Shown here in pieces: positions 43,696-51,559 of a DNA stretch of 64,000 bases. Within the stretch, counting starts at the first letter, position 1; every line of letters begins with the position of its first letter. Position numbers and translations under genes: made by a program. The notes below the pieces were generated by a model, which ran no database searches, was not told the DNA's origin, and saw only the letters and a program-made list of their open reading frames with translations. This DNA is from Phycisphaeraceae bacterium (lineage in GTDB: Bacteria > Planctomycetota > Phycisphaerae > Phycisphaerales > UBA1924): the NCBI GenBank assembly GCA_019636535.1, contig JAHBXK010000006.1, forward strand, positions 1-64,000, given 5' to 3'.

Positions 43696-44262
43696 ATGAC
43701 CCGCATCGTCCTCAGGCTCGCGCTCACCATCCTGCTCATCCCGGCGGCGATCATCAGCGGCGTGCTGCTCGGGATGTTCGTGGATCTGTCGTACGGGCGG
43801 CTCGGTGAGGAGTGGGTCGTGGCCGGCGCCGTGACCTGGTGCTGCGTCGCCTACGCGGTTGGCTACTGGCTGATCTGGCGAGGGGTCGTCGCGTGGACGG
43901 CCCGTCGCAAGGTCCGCACGGCCGTGACGGCGGCGATCGGCGTCTGCGCGATCCTCGTGCTCGACGCGGCGGTCGCCCTTTCCACTGTTTACATGCACCA
44001 GTGGGTGCCGTGGATCATGCTGATCAACGGCGGCACCACCGTGACGTGGCTGATCGTGGTGTCGGTGATCTGGGCCGAGACGCCCCGCGAGCGGGCCGCG
44101 CGGATCGCCTCGGCGGGGTCAACCTCGACGCTCTGCCCCGCCTGCAGGTACGACCTGGCGGGGCTCAGCAACCTGCGTTGCCCGGAGTGCGGGAACGAGT
44201 TCACGCTCGGCCGGTTTCAGGACGAGCAGCGCCGGCGGCTGACGCCGGCGGACCTGGGATAG
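43696..44262 (+). CDS. Four-helix membrane protein with C-terminal zinc ribbon (paralogue 1)
   Basis: A 188-residue protein with about four membrane helices (residues 6-30, 42-65, 72-98, 105-125). A C-terminal zinc-ribbon-like motif reads LCPACRYDLAGLSNLRCPEC, two CPxC pairs 14 residues apart, then GNEFTLGRFQDEQRRRL. The ribbon is of the type often found in planctomycete membrane proteins of unknown function. A close paralogue follows 62 bp downstream, and a third, with the ribbon at the other end, is at 56087. The TACACT hexamer eight bases upstream may be its promoter. Function unknown. Confidence 0.7.
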   Translation: MTRIVLRLALTILLIPAAIISGVLLGMFVDLSYGRLGEEWVVAGAVTWCCVAYAVGYWLIWRGVVAWTARRKVRTAVTAAIGVCAILVLDAAVALSTVYMHQWVPWIMLINGGTTVTWLIVVSVIWAETPRERAARIASAGSTSTLCPACRYDLAGLSNLRCPECGNEFTLGRFQDEQRRRLTPADLG

Positions 44263-44309
44263 CGGGCTGGGACGGAGCGTCGAGCGGCGTCGCGTCCGCC
44301 CTGATCCGG

Positions 44310-44315
44310 TAGACT
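44310..44315 (+). promoter_or_regulatory. Candidate -10 element before the second zinc-ribbon membrane gene
   Basis: TAGACT ends nine bases before the ATG at 44325 and is preceded by the same GG as the element at 39331. No ribosome site is present. Confidence 0.4.
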
Positions 44316-44324
44316 GGCCGCACC

Positions 44325-44888
44325 ATGAGCCGACTCGCCTCGCGGATCGTGCTGACGATCCTGCTGTTCCCCGCCCTGATCGTCACGTCGAGCATCTCCG
44401 GCGGCCTTGCCAGTCTGCTCTCGCCGTTCATCGACGATGTTGAACTCGTCATCGGTGTCTCGCTCGCCAACGCGACCGCCTTCGCGGTTGCCTTCTGGCT
44501 CAACTGGCGGGGCGTGGTCGCGTGGACGCCCCGTCGCACCAGCCGCACGTGGATCTGGTCGGGTGCCTGCGCATCGCTCGCGGTCGCGTCGCTCGCTGCG
44601 CTCGTGCTGCTGATCGACCGTTGGAACGTGATCCCGTGGCTCATCATCGCCGTGGCGGCGGCGGGGCTGCTCTGGACGATCGGCGTCGTTCGGCTCTGGC
44701 AGGAATCGTCGAAGGAGCGGTCGCTGCGCATCGCCGCAACGGGAGTGAACACAGCGCTCTGCCCGGTCTGCAGGTACGACCTGTCGGGGCTGACGAACCT
44801 GCGTTGCCCGGAGTGCGGGAACGAGTTCACGCTCGGCCGGATTCAGGACGAGCAGCGTCGGCGGCTGTCGCCGCCGGGGCTGGATTGA
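44325..44888 (+). CDS. Four-helix membrane protein with C-terminal zinc ribbon (paralogue 2)
   Basis: A 187-residue tandem duplicate of the preceding gene. The start (RIVLTILLFPALIVTSSIS) and the C-terminal ribbon (LCPVCRYDLSGLTNLRCPEC, then GNEFTLGRIQDEQRRRL) align end to end. The middle helices are more diverged. Four membrane segments are predicted at similar places. It ends 62 bp inside the convergent EamA gene. Having its own upstream TAGACT suggests the two copies are transcribed separately. Confidence 0.7.
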   Translation: MSRLASRIVLTILLFPALIVTSSISGGLASLLSPFIDDVELVIGVSLANATAFAVAFWLNWRGVVAWTPRRTSRTWIWSGACASLAVASLAALVLLIDRWNVIPWLIIAVAAAGLLWTIGVVRLWQESSKERSLRIAATGVNTALCPVCRYDLSGLTNLRCPECGNEFTLGRIQDEQRRRLSPPGLD

Positions 44889-46041
44889 GGCCGTTGTCGG
44901 CGGTGTGCTCGGCCTCGACGAGGGGGACGGCGTCGAGGTCGCCGGACTCCATGGTCAACTCGCTGGCCCCGGCGACTTCCACCGTCGGGTGCCGCTCGGC
45001 GGGGGCCTCGGCCGCGGCCTGCCTGGCGGCTGCGCGAGCGCGGCTGGTGACGCGCCATTGCACGTAGAGCATGAGGATCGCGCCGGTGACGGCGATCATG
45101 CCGGTGGCCCACTGCGCTGGGGCGAGCGGCTTGGCGAAGACGAGCCAACTGCCGATGGCGACGCCGAAGGGCTGCAACTGGATGACGCCGCTGGAGACCG
45201 CGACGCCGAGCCGGGCAATCGAGACGTAATAGAACAAATGCCCGAGCGCGATCCCGATCACCGCGCTCAAGAGCAAGAGGGCGAACTGGCCCGCGCCGAG
45301 CCGCAGGGCGCTCAGGCCGCCATCCCATGCCGCGTCCGCCCATCGGACCATCCCGCCACTCCCGGCGCCGCCGGTCTCTCCGAACAGGTTTCGCCCAAGC
45401 ACGAGCATCAGCACCACCATCACCCCCGCCGTGTACTGGCTGATCGCGCTGAAAGCGATCACCGGGTGATACCCGTGCATGTATTTACGCACACTCAGTC
45501 CGTACCCTGCGAACAGCAGCCCCGCGGCGACGGAGAGCCCGACTCCGAACAACTCCTTGCTCTTCGGCAGTCCGTATCCCGCGTAGATGGTCCCCATGAT
45601 TCCGCCGAGCACCATGGCGATGCCGAGCCAGGCGAGCGGTCGGCGGAGCATGGTGCGCTCCTGCGGGAAGAGGAGGTAGGCCCCTGCGGCGACGAAGACG
45701 ATCTGCAAGCGCAGCCCGAACGTTGCCGTTGCCGGGTCCACGTTGTAGAACGACCATGCGAACGCCACTTGGCCCGATGCGTTGAACACCAACGGTACAA
45801 CCGAAGCCCGCCACAATCCCGCGGGGAGCGAGCGTCGCCACCATCCCCAGAGGATGACGGGGAGCCAGAGCAGCGCGCTGAAGCCGTAGCGCCAGCCGTT
45901 GCTGGTCCAGACGTCGATGCTCGCGGCGAAGTGGGTGATGAACAGGGGGACGCTGCACCAGCCGACGAGGGTCAGCAGGACGGTCACGATCCCCAGCCAC
46001 GGCCCCGCATGGCCGACCCGCTCATCCGCAGAATGCGCCAT
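44827..46041 (-). CDS. DMT-superfamily (EamA) transporter
   Basis: A 404-residue membrane protein with about ten helices in two EamA halves (about 15-150 and 170-310). It begins AHSADERVGHAGPWLGIVTV, then LLTLVGWCSVPLFITHFAAS. A motif such as GIALGHLFYYVSIARLGVAV near the end of the second half is typical of drug/metabolite transporters. A hydrophilic tail of about 75 residues follows (ERHPTVEVAGASELTMESGD). The substrate is unknown. Its 3' end overlaps the opposite-strand zinc-ribbon gene by 62 bp. Confidence 0.82.
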   Translation of the reverse strand: MAHSADERVGHAGPWLGIVTVLLTLVGWCSVPLFITHFAASIDVWTSNGWRYGFSALLWLPVILWGWWRRSLPAGLWRASVVPLVFNASGQVAFAWSFYNVDPATATFGLRLQIVFVAAGAYLLFPQERTMLRRPLAWLGIAMVLGGIMGTIYAGYGLPKSKELFGVGLSVAAGLLFAGYGLSVRKYMHGYHPVIAFSAISQYTAGVMVVLMLVLGRNLFGETGGAGSGGMVRWADAAWDGGLSALRLGAGQFALLLLSAVIGIALGHLFYYVSIARLGVAVSSGVIQLQPFGVAIGSWLVFAKPLAPAQWATGMIAVTGAILMLYVQWRVTSRARAAARQAAAEAPAERHPTVEVAGASELTMESGDLDAVPLVEAEHTADNGLNPAPAATAADAARPESGRA

Positions 46042-46106
46042 GCACCCGAGCCTTCGTTCCGGCCCACCCCTTCGTCGTCCCCGTCCCTGTTCACATCACC
46101 GCGCAA

Positions 46107-46179
46107 TGGAGCGAAGCGGACTCGAACCGCCAACCCCTTGCTTGCAAAGCAAGTGCTCTACCAATTGAGCTATCGCCCC
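46107..46179 (-). tRNA. tRNA-Ala (anticodon TGC)
   Basis: A 73-nt cloverleaf with acceptor arms GGGGCGA/TCGCTCC, discriminator A, and a G3-T70 wobble pair, the identity element for alanine. The anticodon stem is CTTGC/GCAAG with loop TTTGCAA, anticodon TGC at 46144-46146. The T-loop is GGTTCGAGTCC. The 3' CCA is not encoded. It is 98 bp from the serine tRNA on the same strand. Confidence 0.95.
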
Positions 46180-46277
46180 GACAGAACTCCCGACCCGACC
46201 GTGCCGATCGCGCTTCGATCCGAAGCGTGTTGCGCGGGCGGGTCTTCCCGTCGGCGACAGTGCCCGACGGGCTGAAG

Positions 46278-46368
46278 CGGAGAGAGAGGGATTCGAACCC
46301 TCGATAGGGATTTTGGTCCCTATAACGGTTTAGCAAACCGTCGCCTTCAGCCGCTCGGCCATCTCTCC
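46278..46368 (-). tRNA. tRNA-Ser (anticodon GCT)
   Basis: A 91-nt class II tRNA: acceptor GGAGAGA/TCTCTCC with discriminator G, anticodon stem ACGGT/ACCGT around loop TTGCTAA (anticodon GCT at 46332-46334), and a long variable arm pairing TAGGGA with TCCCTA, as required for serine tRNAs. T-loop GGTTCGAATCC. CCA not encoded. Reads AGC/AGU codons. Confidence 0.95.
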
Positions 46369-46775
46369 GGCTGAGGGCACAGTTTACGCCAACGCCGGGG
46401 CCTGCTCCACGGATCGGGGAAGACGCGGGTTCGTCGGGCGGGTCGGGCGTTGGCCGGGGGAGCACGCGGCGGCGGCGGTGGCGGGGGGTGGGGGGCGGTC
46501 CCGCGCAAACCACCACCCCGGAAATGAACAAGCACCGGCAACGCACCGGTGCTCATTCCAGGGGACCCAATGATTCGTTTCACGCGTCCGGCTTTGCAGG
46601 GGCTTCCGATTCGCTTCGGAGCCCGCGGCGGGCGATCGCCCGTGTGTGTCGTGCGAGTGTGTGTGTGTCGGGCGGGTGTGTCGTCCGCCCATTCTCGCCC
46701 GCCGCTCGGCGCGTGTGTGTGTCAGTCTTTCTTTGGTATGTTCGTGCGTGCTCCGTGGCCGGGGGGCCGTGTGCG
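46369..46775. other. Gene-free region with GT-rich low-complexity tract
   Basis: No gene is supported. A run of gtgtgt-type repeats interrupted by cgggcg lies at about 46,640-46,730, next to a G-rich/C-rich stretch at 46,440-46,500. A small hairpin is listed separately. Base composition differs from coding DNA on both strands. Confidence 0.5.
46531..46553 (-). terminator. Possible terminator of the coiled-coil gene
   Basis: Perfect 8-bp arms agcaccgg and ccggtgct with a 7-base loop. On the minus strand the stem is followed by TGTTCATTT, a weak T-rich tail. It lies about 220 bases after the stop of the coiled-coil gene. Confidence 0.45.
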
Positions 46776-47072
46776 TCACTCTCCGTGCTCGTCCTCGGAT
46801 GGGCGTCCGCCGCCGCCGTTCTTCTGCTCGAGCAGTTTGCGGAGGTACTGGTTCTCGCGGCGGGTTGCTTCCAGATCGAAGACGAGGTACTTGATGCTGA
46901 GCCGCAGGTAGTCGAGCGACTCCTGGAGTTCGTTGACGGTCTTCTTCATGCGCTGGTGGCGGTCGCGTGTGTCGGCGGCGAGTTGCTGCAACTGCTCTCG
47001 CGCCGGCTGGGGCAGCGAGTCGAGTTGATGCATCAGGTCCGTGAGTTTGCTCTGGAACTCCTGCTCGTTCAT
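46776..47072 (-). CDS. Small coiled-coil protein, unknown function
   Basis: A 98-residue protein from ATG 47072, with GAGAGGA six bases upstream. Nearly the whole chain is a charged amphipathic helix (EQEFQSKLTDLMHQLDSLPQ and so on; ESLDYLRLSIKYLVFDLEAT, then RRENQYLRKLLEQKN), suggesting a coiled coil, followed by a Gly/Asp/Glu tail. The frame remains open upstream but is Pro/Arg-rich and unlikely to be translated. No family recognised; the DUF3553 gene about 300 bp upstream is on the same strand. Confidence 0.65.
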   Translation of the reverse strand: MNEQEFQSKLTDLMHQLDSLPQPAREQLQQLAADTRDRHQRMKKTVNELQESLDYLRLSIKYLVFDLEATRRENQYLRKLLEQKNGGGGRPSEDEHGE

Positions 47073-47376
47073 GAGGGTCCTCTCCGCTTCGTGTCTTGGG
47101 TAGTTGGCCCGGAGGTCGGACCCTCGCTTCCCGTTCCCGCGGTCGGGTCTGGGTCGGGCGAGGAGCGGCCGCCGACGAAGTGAGAGGAACAACGGCCGTG
47201 CCCGTGGGCGCTCGGCGGGGAATGGGCGGGGCCCGGCCGCCGTGCCAAACGGGCTCTCGGACGCATCGCGGAGGGAGAAAGGCCCGTCTCGCGGCGGGAA
47301 TCGCGGACTTATCACGCTCCGGCGGCTGGTGGCCGTCGGTGCGGGGTGTTCGGGTTGTGCGGGAAGTTGCCGGGGA

Positions 47377-48009
47377 TCAACGCAAGGGGTCGAGCCGCCT
47401 CAACGTCTGTTGCACGGCCGGGGGGGCCTTGCGGACCGAATCCTGCAACCCGGCGGGATCGGCCTTGCGAAACTCCTGAACGAGTTTCTTGAGGTGGTTG
47501 TCGCGGACGATGGTCCACTGCTGGAAGAACTGCTCGAGTTCGTGGCGGTTGAACCGGCTCATCGGATCGGCCAGCCCGGATTGCGCAGTCGCCCAGTCCA
47601 GCAGGCTGCGCCCCGTCGGTGCAAAGCGGAACAACCGGACAGTCGCTTCAAACCGCTGCGAGAGCGGAGCGAACGGATCTCGGGCGTCGTCGGCGATCCG
47701 CAGCATCGAGGCGCGGGCCTCGTCGGAGCCGATCTTGGCGGCGAAGGGGTCGATCTCGCCGTCGGCGTCGGTGGCGCTCGGTGAGGCAGCGCTCAACAGG
47801 CCCGGGTGGTCGTCCGCCGAGACGAGGTTCGCGAACGCGGTGGAGATGGTCTTCACGCCGCCTCGCTCGAAGCGGATGGTCAGGCTCTGGCACGGGCGGC
47901 CTTCGTGCGTGGTGCTTGTGGCGCTGGTCACCTGGCCCGCGCCCCACTCGGGCTTGAGCGTGTGGATGACCCGATCTCCGAAACTCCACTGCTTGCTGGT
48001 CATGAGCAC
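47377..48009 (-). CDS. DUF3553-domain protein
   Basis: A 210-residue protein. The N-terminal 60 residues (WSFGDRVIHTLKPEWGAGQV, then CQSLTIRFERGGVKTISTAF) match the DUF3553/CarD-like small beta fold, which in other proteins binds nucleic acid or helicases. The C-terminal 150 residues (DPFAPLSQRFEATVRLFRFA, then FNRHELEQFFQQWTIVRDNH) are helical. Start: GTG 48009, with GAGGAA eight bases upstream, is preferred over ATG 48003. Function unknown. It is divergent from rpoZ. Confidence 0.7.
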   Translation of the reverse strand: MLMTSKQWSFGDRVIHTLKPEWGAGQVTSATSTTHEGRPCQSLTIRFERGGVKTISTAFANLVSADDHPGLLSAASPSATDADGEIDPFAAKIGSDEARASMLRIADDARDPFAPLSQRFEATVRLFRFAPTGRSLLDWATAQSGLADPMSRFNRHELEQFFQQWTIVRDNHLKKLVQEFRKADPAGLQDSVRKAPPAVQQTLRRLDPLR

Positions 48010-48574
48010 GTTCTTGGTTCCTCACGCCCGATCATGGACGGTGCGGCGGGCGTGCGAGCCCCTTCCGCCTTTGCGTCGGGCAGCTGAGCCGGACGCGGTT
48101 CGACCTTCACAAAGGAATCACGTCATGCGAGCGCGCCTTGGCGGGCAAGCCCGGCCAACGCGGCGGATGCATCCACCTCGGATACCACCCCGATCCCCGG
48201 CCCCCGTCGATCCCGTATCACACACTCCCCGCCGCCCACGAAGGAACAATAGCCGACGGATTCCTCTGTATCACCTGATTTCGTGCCGGATGGTGCGGTC
48301 CGTTCGGGGAATGTCTGAAGGTGATCTTCGGATGCCGGGCGGTCTGGGCCACAGTTTCGGCACGGGTAGGGGTTTGCGGGCACGGGTTTGCCCCCTGCCA
48401 GCCACAACGGCCCGGACCCGGGCCTATCATCTCTTTCGCCCTCGCCCACCCTACCCCCCTCATACTCAGTCCCAAACACAGGTTGCTCGCCGAACTCGCC
48501 GGGAACGTCACGGTCACCACGCCGCACCGTTTGCGCGCCAAAGCGACAGCCGGGTACTCAGGAGCACACGTTCC
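48010..48574. other. Divergent intergenic region upstream of rpoZ
   Basis: About 565 bp with no gene I can support; the frames open here lack start signals and family features. It must hold the promoters for rpoZ and the DUF3553 gene. TATCAT near 48,424 and CATACT near 48,467 are possible plus-strand -10 elements, neither convincing. Confidence 0.4.
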
Positions 48575-48844
48575 ATGATCGAGGCTCTCAAGAGCGACGA
48601 GATTGCTCACCGTTTCGGCGGCCGGTTCAAGCTCTGTGCCCTCATTCAGCGCAGGCTGGTCCAACTGATGGACGGTGCGCGACCGATGGTTGAGCGCAAC
48701 GGCCGGTCGGATCTGGAACTGGCGATCGAAGAGATCACGCAGGGCAAACTGGTCCTTGAGTTCGACCACACGGGCGAGATCGATCCGCGCGAGTTCCTCC
48801 CGGCGAAGTCGCCCCTGCTCAAGGGCGAACCGATCGAGGAGTGA
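48575..48844 (+). CDS. rpoZ: RNA polymerase omega subunit
   Basis: An 89-residue protein whose core RFGGRFKLCALIQRRLVQLM and ARPMVERNGRSDLELAIEEI matches the omega/RPB6 fold that clamps the beta' C-terminus during RNA polymerase assembly. The usual RY(E/R)LV..AxxRARQ block is changed (KLCALIQRRLVQLMDGARP), as in other planctomycete omegas I know. AGGAG lies about 10 bases before ATG 48575. The gene order rpoZ then coaC (34 bp) is a classical arrangement and supports the call. Confidence 0.82.
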   Translation: MIEALKSDEIAHRFGGRFKLCALIQRRLVQLMDGARPMVERNGRSDLELAIEEITQGKLVLEFDHTGEIDPREFLPAKSPLLKGEPIEE

Positions 48845-48877
48845 TCGGTCGCACGCGGCTGGGCACGCTGAAGACGC

Positions 48878-49450
48878 ATGAACCCGGAAACCCTGGCCAA
48901 CTCGCGCATCCTTGTGGGCGTGAGCGGTGGTATCGCCGCATACAAGACGGCGCACCTCGTTTCGCGGCTTGCGCAGGCGGGGGCGCATGTGACCGTGGCG
49001 ATGACGCCCGGGGCGACGCGGTTTGTCACGCCGCTGACGTTTCAGGCGCTCTCGGGCCGGCCCGTGTACACGACGCCGTGGGAACACATCGAGGCGAACG
49101 ACCCGCAGCACATTGCGCTTGCGCGGGGGCTTGCTTGCGCGGTCGTGGCGCCTTGCACGTTGGACTGCATGGCCCGGTTGGCGCACGGACGGGCCGACGA
49201 CGTGGTCTGCCTGATTCTGTCCGCGGTCGATCGCTCCAAGACGCCGGTGATTCTCGCGCCGGCAATGAACAGCGTGATGTGGGCTCAGCCGAGCACGCAG
49301 CGCAACCTGGCCACGCTCAAGGCGGACGGGTTTGCGATCGTGGGTCCGGGGAGCGGGTGGCAGGCGTGCCGCGAGGTTGGGCCGGGGCGCATGAGCGAGC
49401 CGGAGGAACTGCTCGCGGCGGTGTCGGCGGCCGTGGCGCAGAAGGGGTAG
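48878..49450 (+). CDS. coaC: Phosphopantothenoylcysteine decarboxylase domain protein
   Basis: A 190-residue flavoprotein of the HFCD family that decarboxylates 4'-phosphopantothenoylcysteine in coenzyme A synthesis. Motifs are ILVGVSGGIAAYK (FMN binding), the active-site region VYTTPWEHIEANDPQHIALA with the catalytic His, and ILAPAMNSVMW (PxMNxxMW, a signature). Only the CoaC half is present; most bacteria have a CoaBC fusion, so the CoaB synthetase must be elsewhere. Weak ribosome site; probably co-transcribed with rpoZ. Confidence 0.88.
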   Translation: MNPETLANSRILVGVSGGIAAYKTAHLVSRLAQAGAHVTVAMTPGATRFVTPLTFQALSGRPVYTTPWEHIEANDPQHIALARGLACAVVAPCTLDCMARLAHGRADDVVCLILSAVDRSKTPVILAPAMNSVMWAQPSTQRNLATLKADGFAIVGPGSGWQACREVGPGRMSEPEELLAAVSAAVAQKG

Positions 49451-49462
49451 TGCCGGAGGGGT

Positions 49463-51523
49463 TCAGTCCTGAACGCCGCGCGGGCGAGTGCTCGCCAGTC
49501 GCATGGCCCGTCGCTCGAGCCCGCGTGCCTTGGCAAGGCTCAGGTGCGATTGCGCTGCCGCCTCGATCAACGTCAATGGGCGCGAGCAGACTTCGGCTTG
49601 TTCGGTGGTCGAGTCGGACCATCCCCATCGAATTCGCGTGAACGTGCGAGCGTGCTCGTCATCTGGGTCTGCTCGATCCGGCCGCATCGCCCACGTCCTG
49701 AGCGCTTCGGTCGGCTCAACCGCGTGCCGCCACGCGCAGACGCGATCGATCGCTGAGCGCCATGCGCTGCGGGCTTCGTCGGAGTGTTCTGAAGTGCTGA
49801 GACGGCGGGCGGTTCGTTTGATGGGCGCTGTCTGTGGATCGGGTGCTGCTTCCCGCAGCGCGTGCCGATGCTCGCCGAGCGTGCGGCCGACGCTCAACCC
49901 GACCGGCGCGGCGAGTCGGCCGCCTTTGAAGGGGTCGAACCGCTCGGTTCCTGCCGTCGCGGCGTCGAGTCCGAGACGCCAAACGTGCGAGGTCTCGGCC
50001 GCGCTGAGCGAGTCGATCGGTGTGTCGAGCGTTGCTTCGATGGTGCGCAGCACCAGAGCGATCTGGCTTCGCACCAGTTCGGTGCGCAACCTGGCGGCCC
50101 ACAGCAGGTCGACCACGACGCGGTCGAGATCATCCGCCGAGATCGCGCGCAGTGCTTTCGAAGATTCGATGGTGAGGCCCGCCCGCCAGAGCAGGAAGCA
50201 GCAGGCCACGGCGCGCTGGAACTCGGTCTCCGCGTCGGCCGGTGCGGCCGTGCGGGCCTCGGCCGTCAACGCGACCAGGCTCGCCGGGCGCCATGCGCGG
50301 AGGTTGGTGCGAACGGGCTTTGGTGCGAGCAGTACCTCCTCAGCGCTGGGCAGCGTGAACGTCGGACCGACGATTCGACCCTGCGGCAGGGCTGCGCGCA
50401 GTCGGCGGACGATCGCTGCGCGATCGGACCGCATCGAGGTTGTCCGGCTGCGTTCCGCGCTGCGAGTTCGTGGTTCGGCCTCGATCGAGTGCAGCGTCCG
50501 GCGGATCGTCTCGGGCGTGGTGCCGTAGCGCTCGGCGAGTCTGCGGCAGATGCGCATCAGCGGCAGGTGAAGCAGCCGGGCGTAGCGTTCGGCGTGGCGG
50601 ACGATCCTGCGTCGCACGGTGGGGGTGAGGCGCTTGCCGCTGCGGGGCGATCGGATCGACGCGGGATCCGGGCCGTCCAGATCGCGCATTCTCACCAGCC
50701 GCTCGAACCGCTCAACGGTTGAGAGTGCGAACCACGATCGGCTCAGCGCTGTGGCGCTGCTCTCCCGGCCGCGTCGGCCTGGCGCGCTTTCACGGCGGCG
50801 CGGAGGACCGGCGCGTCTCGGCGGCGTGGCGGCAAGGTCGGTGGCCGTGGTGCGCTTGGTCGGCGTGATCCGCACGCGACGGCACCAGAGCCCTTGGCGC
50901 CGCCAGCGTTCGATCGTTTTTCGGCTGACGTTCCAGCGAGCGCACAGGTCTTCGATCGTCAGCCATGTTTCCTGAGCCGGGGTCTTGGCGACGTCGGCGG
51001 CGAGAGCGCGTCGCCGCGAGACAGGCTTGGGTTGCCGGCTTCGAAGACGGGCTGTCGGCGTGGCATCGCCGGTGTCGTTCGGCAGCGCAGGTTCGGTGAG
51101 TTCCGCCGCGACGCTGAGGTGCTCGATCAGCGCTGCCAGATCGGTGAGGAGCGCGGGGGCGAGGATGACGCCCTTGGGATCGCTCCCGTCGTCGGTATCG
51201 CGATCGATCGTGGTGAGTTCGGTCGAGGGTGGCTCGCCTGTGGCGTCAGCTCTCAGCGCTGTGCTCGGCCAGTCGGGCTCGCGGTAGCCGGTGATGCGCC
51301 ACTGCACCCACGCGAACGGATAGGCCCGATCGTCGGGCGCGCCGGCTTGCGAGCTATCGGTGGTGCGTGTGCCGGCAGGGGCGTAGAGGTCGCGCATCAC
51401 CTCCTCGGCGAGCGCCTCAGCGCGGATCAACTGTCTCCGGGCCGCTTCCGGGGGCACGTAGCGACGGAGGCGCTCGGCGAGCGCCCGCATGGGCCCGGTG
51501 GTGAGTCTGGGCAGTGCCGGCAT
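49463..51523 (-). CDS. Large multi-HTH protein with sigma-70 region 2- and region 4-like segments
   Basis: A 686-residue protein that I do not recognise as a named family. Residues 187-215 (WLTIEDLCARWNVSRKTIER onward) form a MerR/HTH_17-type helix-turn-helix. Residues 300-348 (RICRRLAERYGTTPETIRRT) hold a second HTH. Residues 478-552 (LRTELVRSQIALVLRTIEA, WRLGLDAATAGTERFDPFKG, GRLAAPVGLSVGRTLGEH) align in order with sigma-70 region 2. Residues 620-678 (DDEHARTFTRIRWGW, LTLIEAAAQSHLSLAKARGL) resemble region 4. It lies 37 bases after topA on the same strand. A sigma-like or sigma-derived regulator is my inference; alternatives are a plain DNA-binding protein of unknown type. Confidence 0.55.
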   Translation of the reverse strand: MPALPRLTTGPMRALAERLRRYVPPEAARRQLIRAEALAEEVMRDLYAPAGTRTTDSSQAGAPDDRAYPFAWVQWRITGYREPDWPSTALRADATGEPPSTELTTIDRDTDDGSDPKGVILAPALLTDLAALIEHLSVAAELTEPALPNDTGDATPTARLRSRQPKPVSRRRALAADVAKTPAQETWLTIEDLCARWNVSRKTIERWRRQGLWCRRVRITPTKRTTATDLAATPPRRAGPPRRRESAPGRRGRESSATALSRSWFALSTVERFERLVRMRDLDGPDPASIRSPRSGKRLTPTVRRRIVRHAERYARLLHLPLMRICRRLAERYGTTPETIRRTLHSIEAEPRTRSAERSRTTSMRSDRAAIVRRLRAALPQGRIVGPTFTLPSAEEVLLAPKPVRTNLRAWRPASLVALTAEARTAAPADAETEFQRAVACCFLLWRAGLTIESSKALRAISADDLDRVVVDLLWAARLRTELVRSQIALVLRTIEATLDTPIDSLSAAETSHVWRLGLDAATAGTERFDPFKGGRLAAPVGLSVGRTLGEHRHALREAAPDPQTAPIKRTARRLSTSEHSDEARSAWRSAIDRVCAWRHAVEPTEALRTWAMRPDRADPDDEHARTFTRIRWGWSDSTTEQAEVCSRPLTLIEAAAQSHLSLAKARGLERRAMRLASTRPRGVQD

Positions 51524-51559
51524 GGACCGGATTGTTGAGCGGGATCGGAGTGCGAGGGA

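Noticed and set aside
46640..46735. GT-rich tract considered as a CRISPR or satellite repeat
   Set aside because: The repeats are short dinucleotide runs without fixed unit length or spacers; a low-complexity tract is the simpler reading.
48010..48574. Extra small gene upstream of rpoZ on either strand
   Set aside because: Open frames exist, but none has a start with ribosome site, family motif or normal amino-acid composition.
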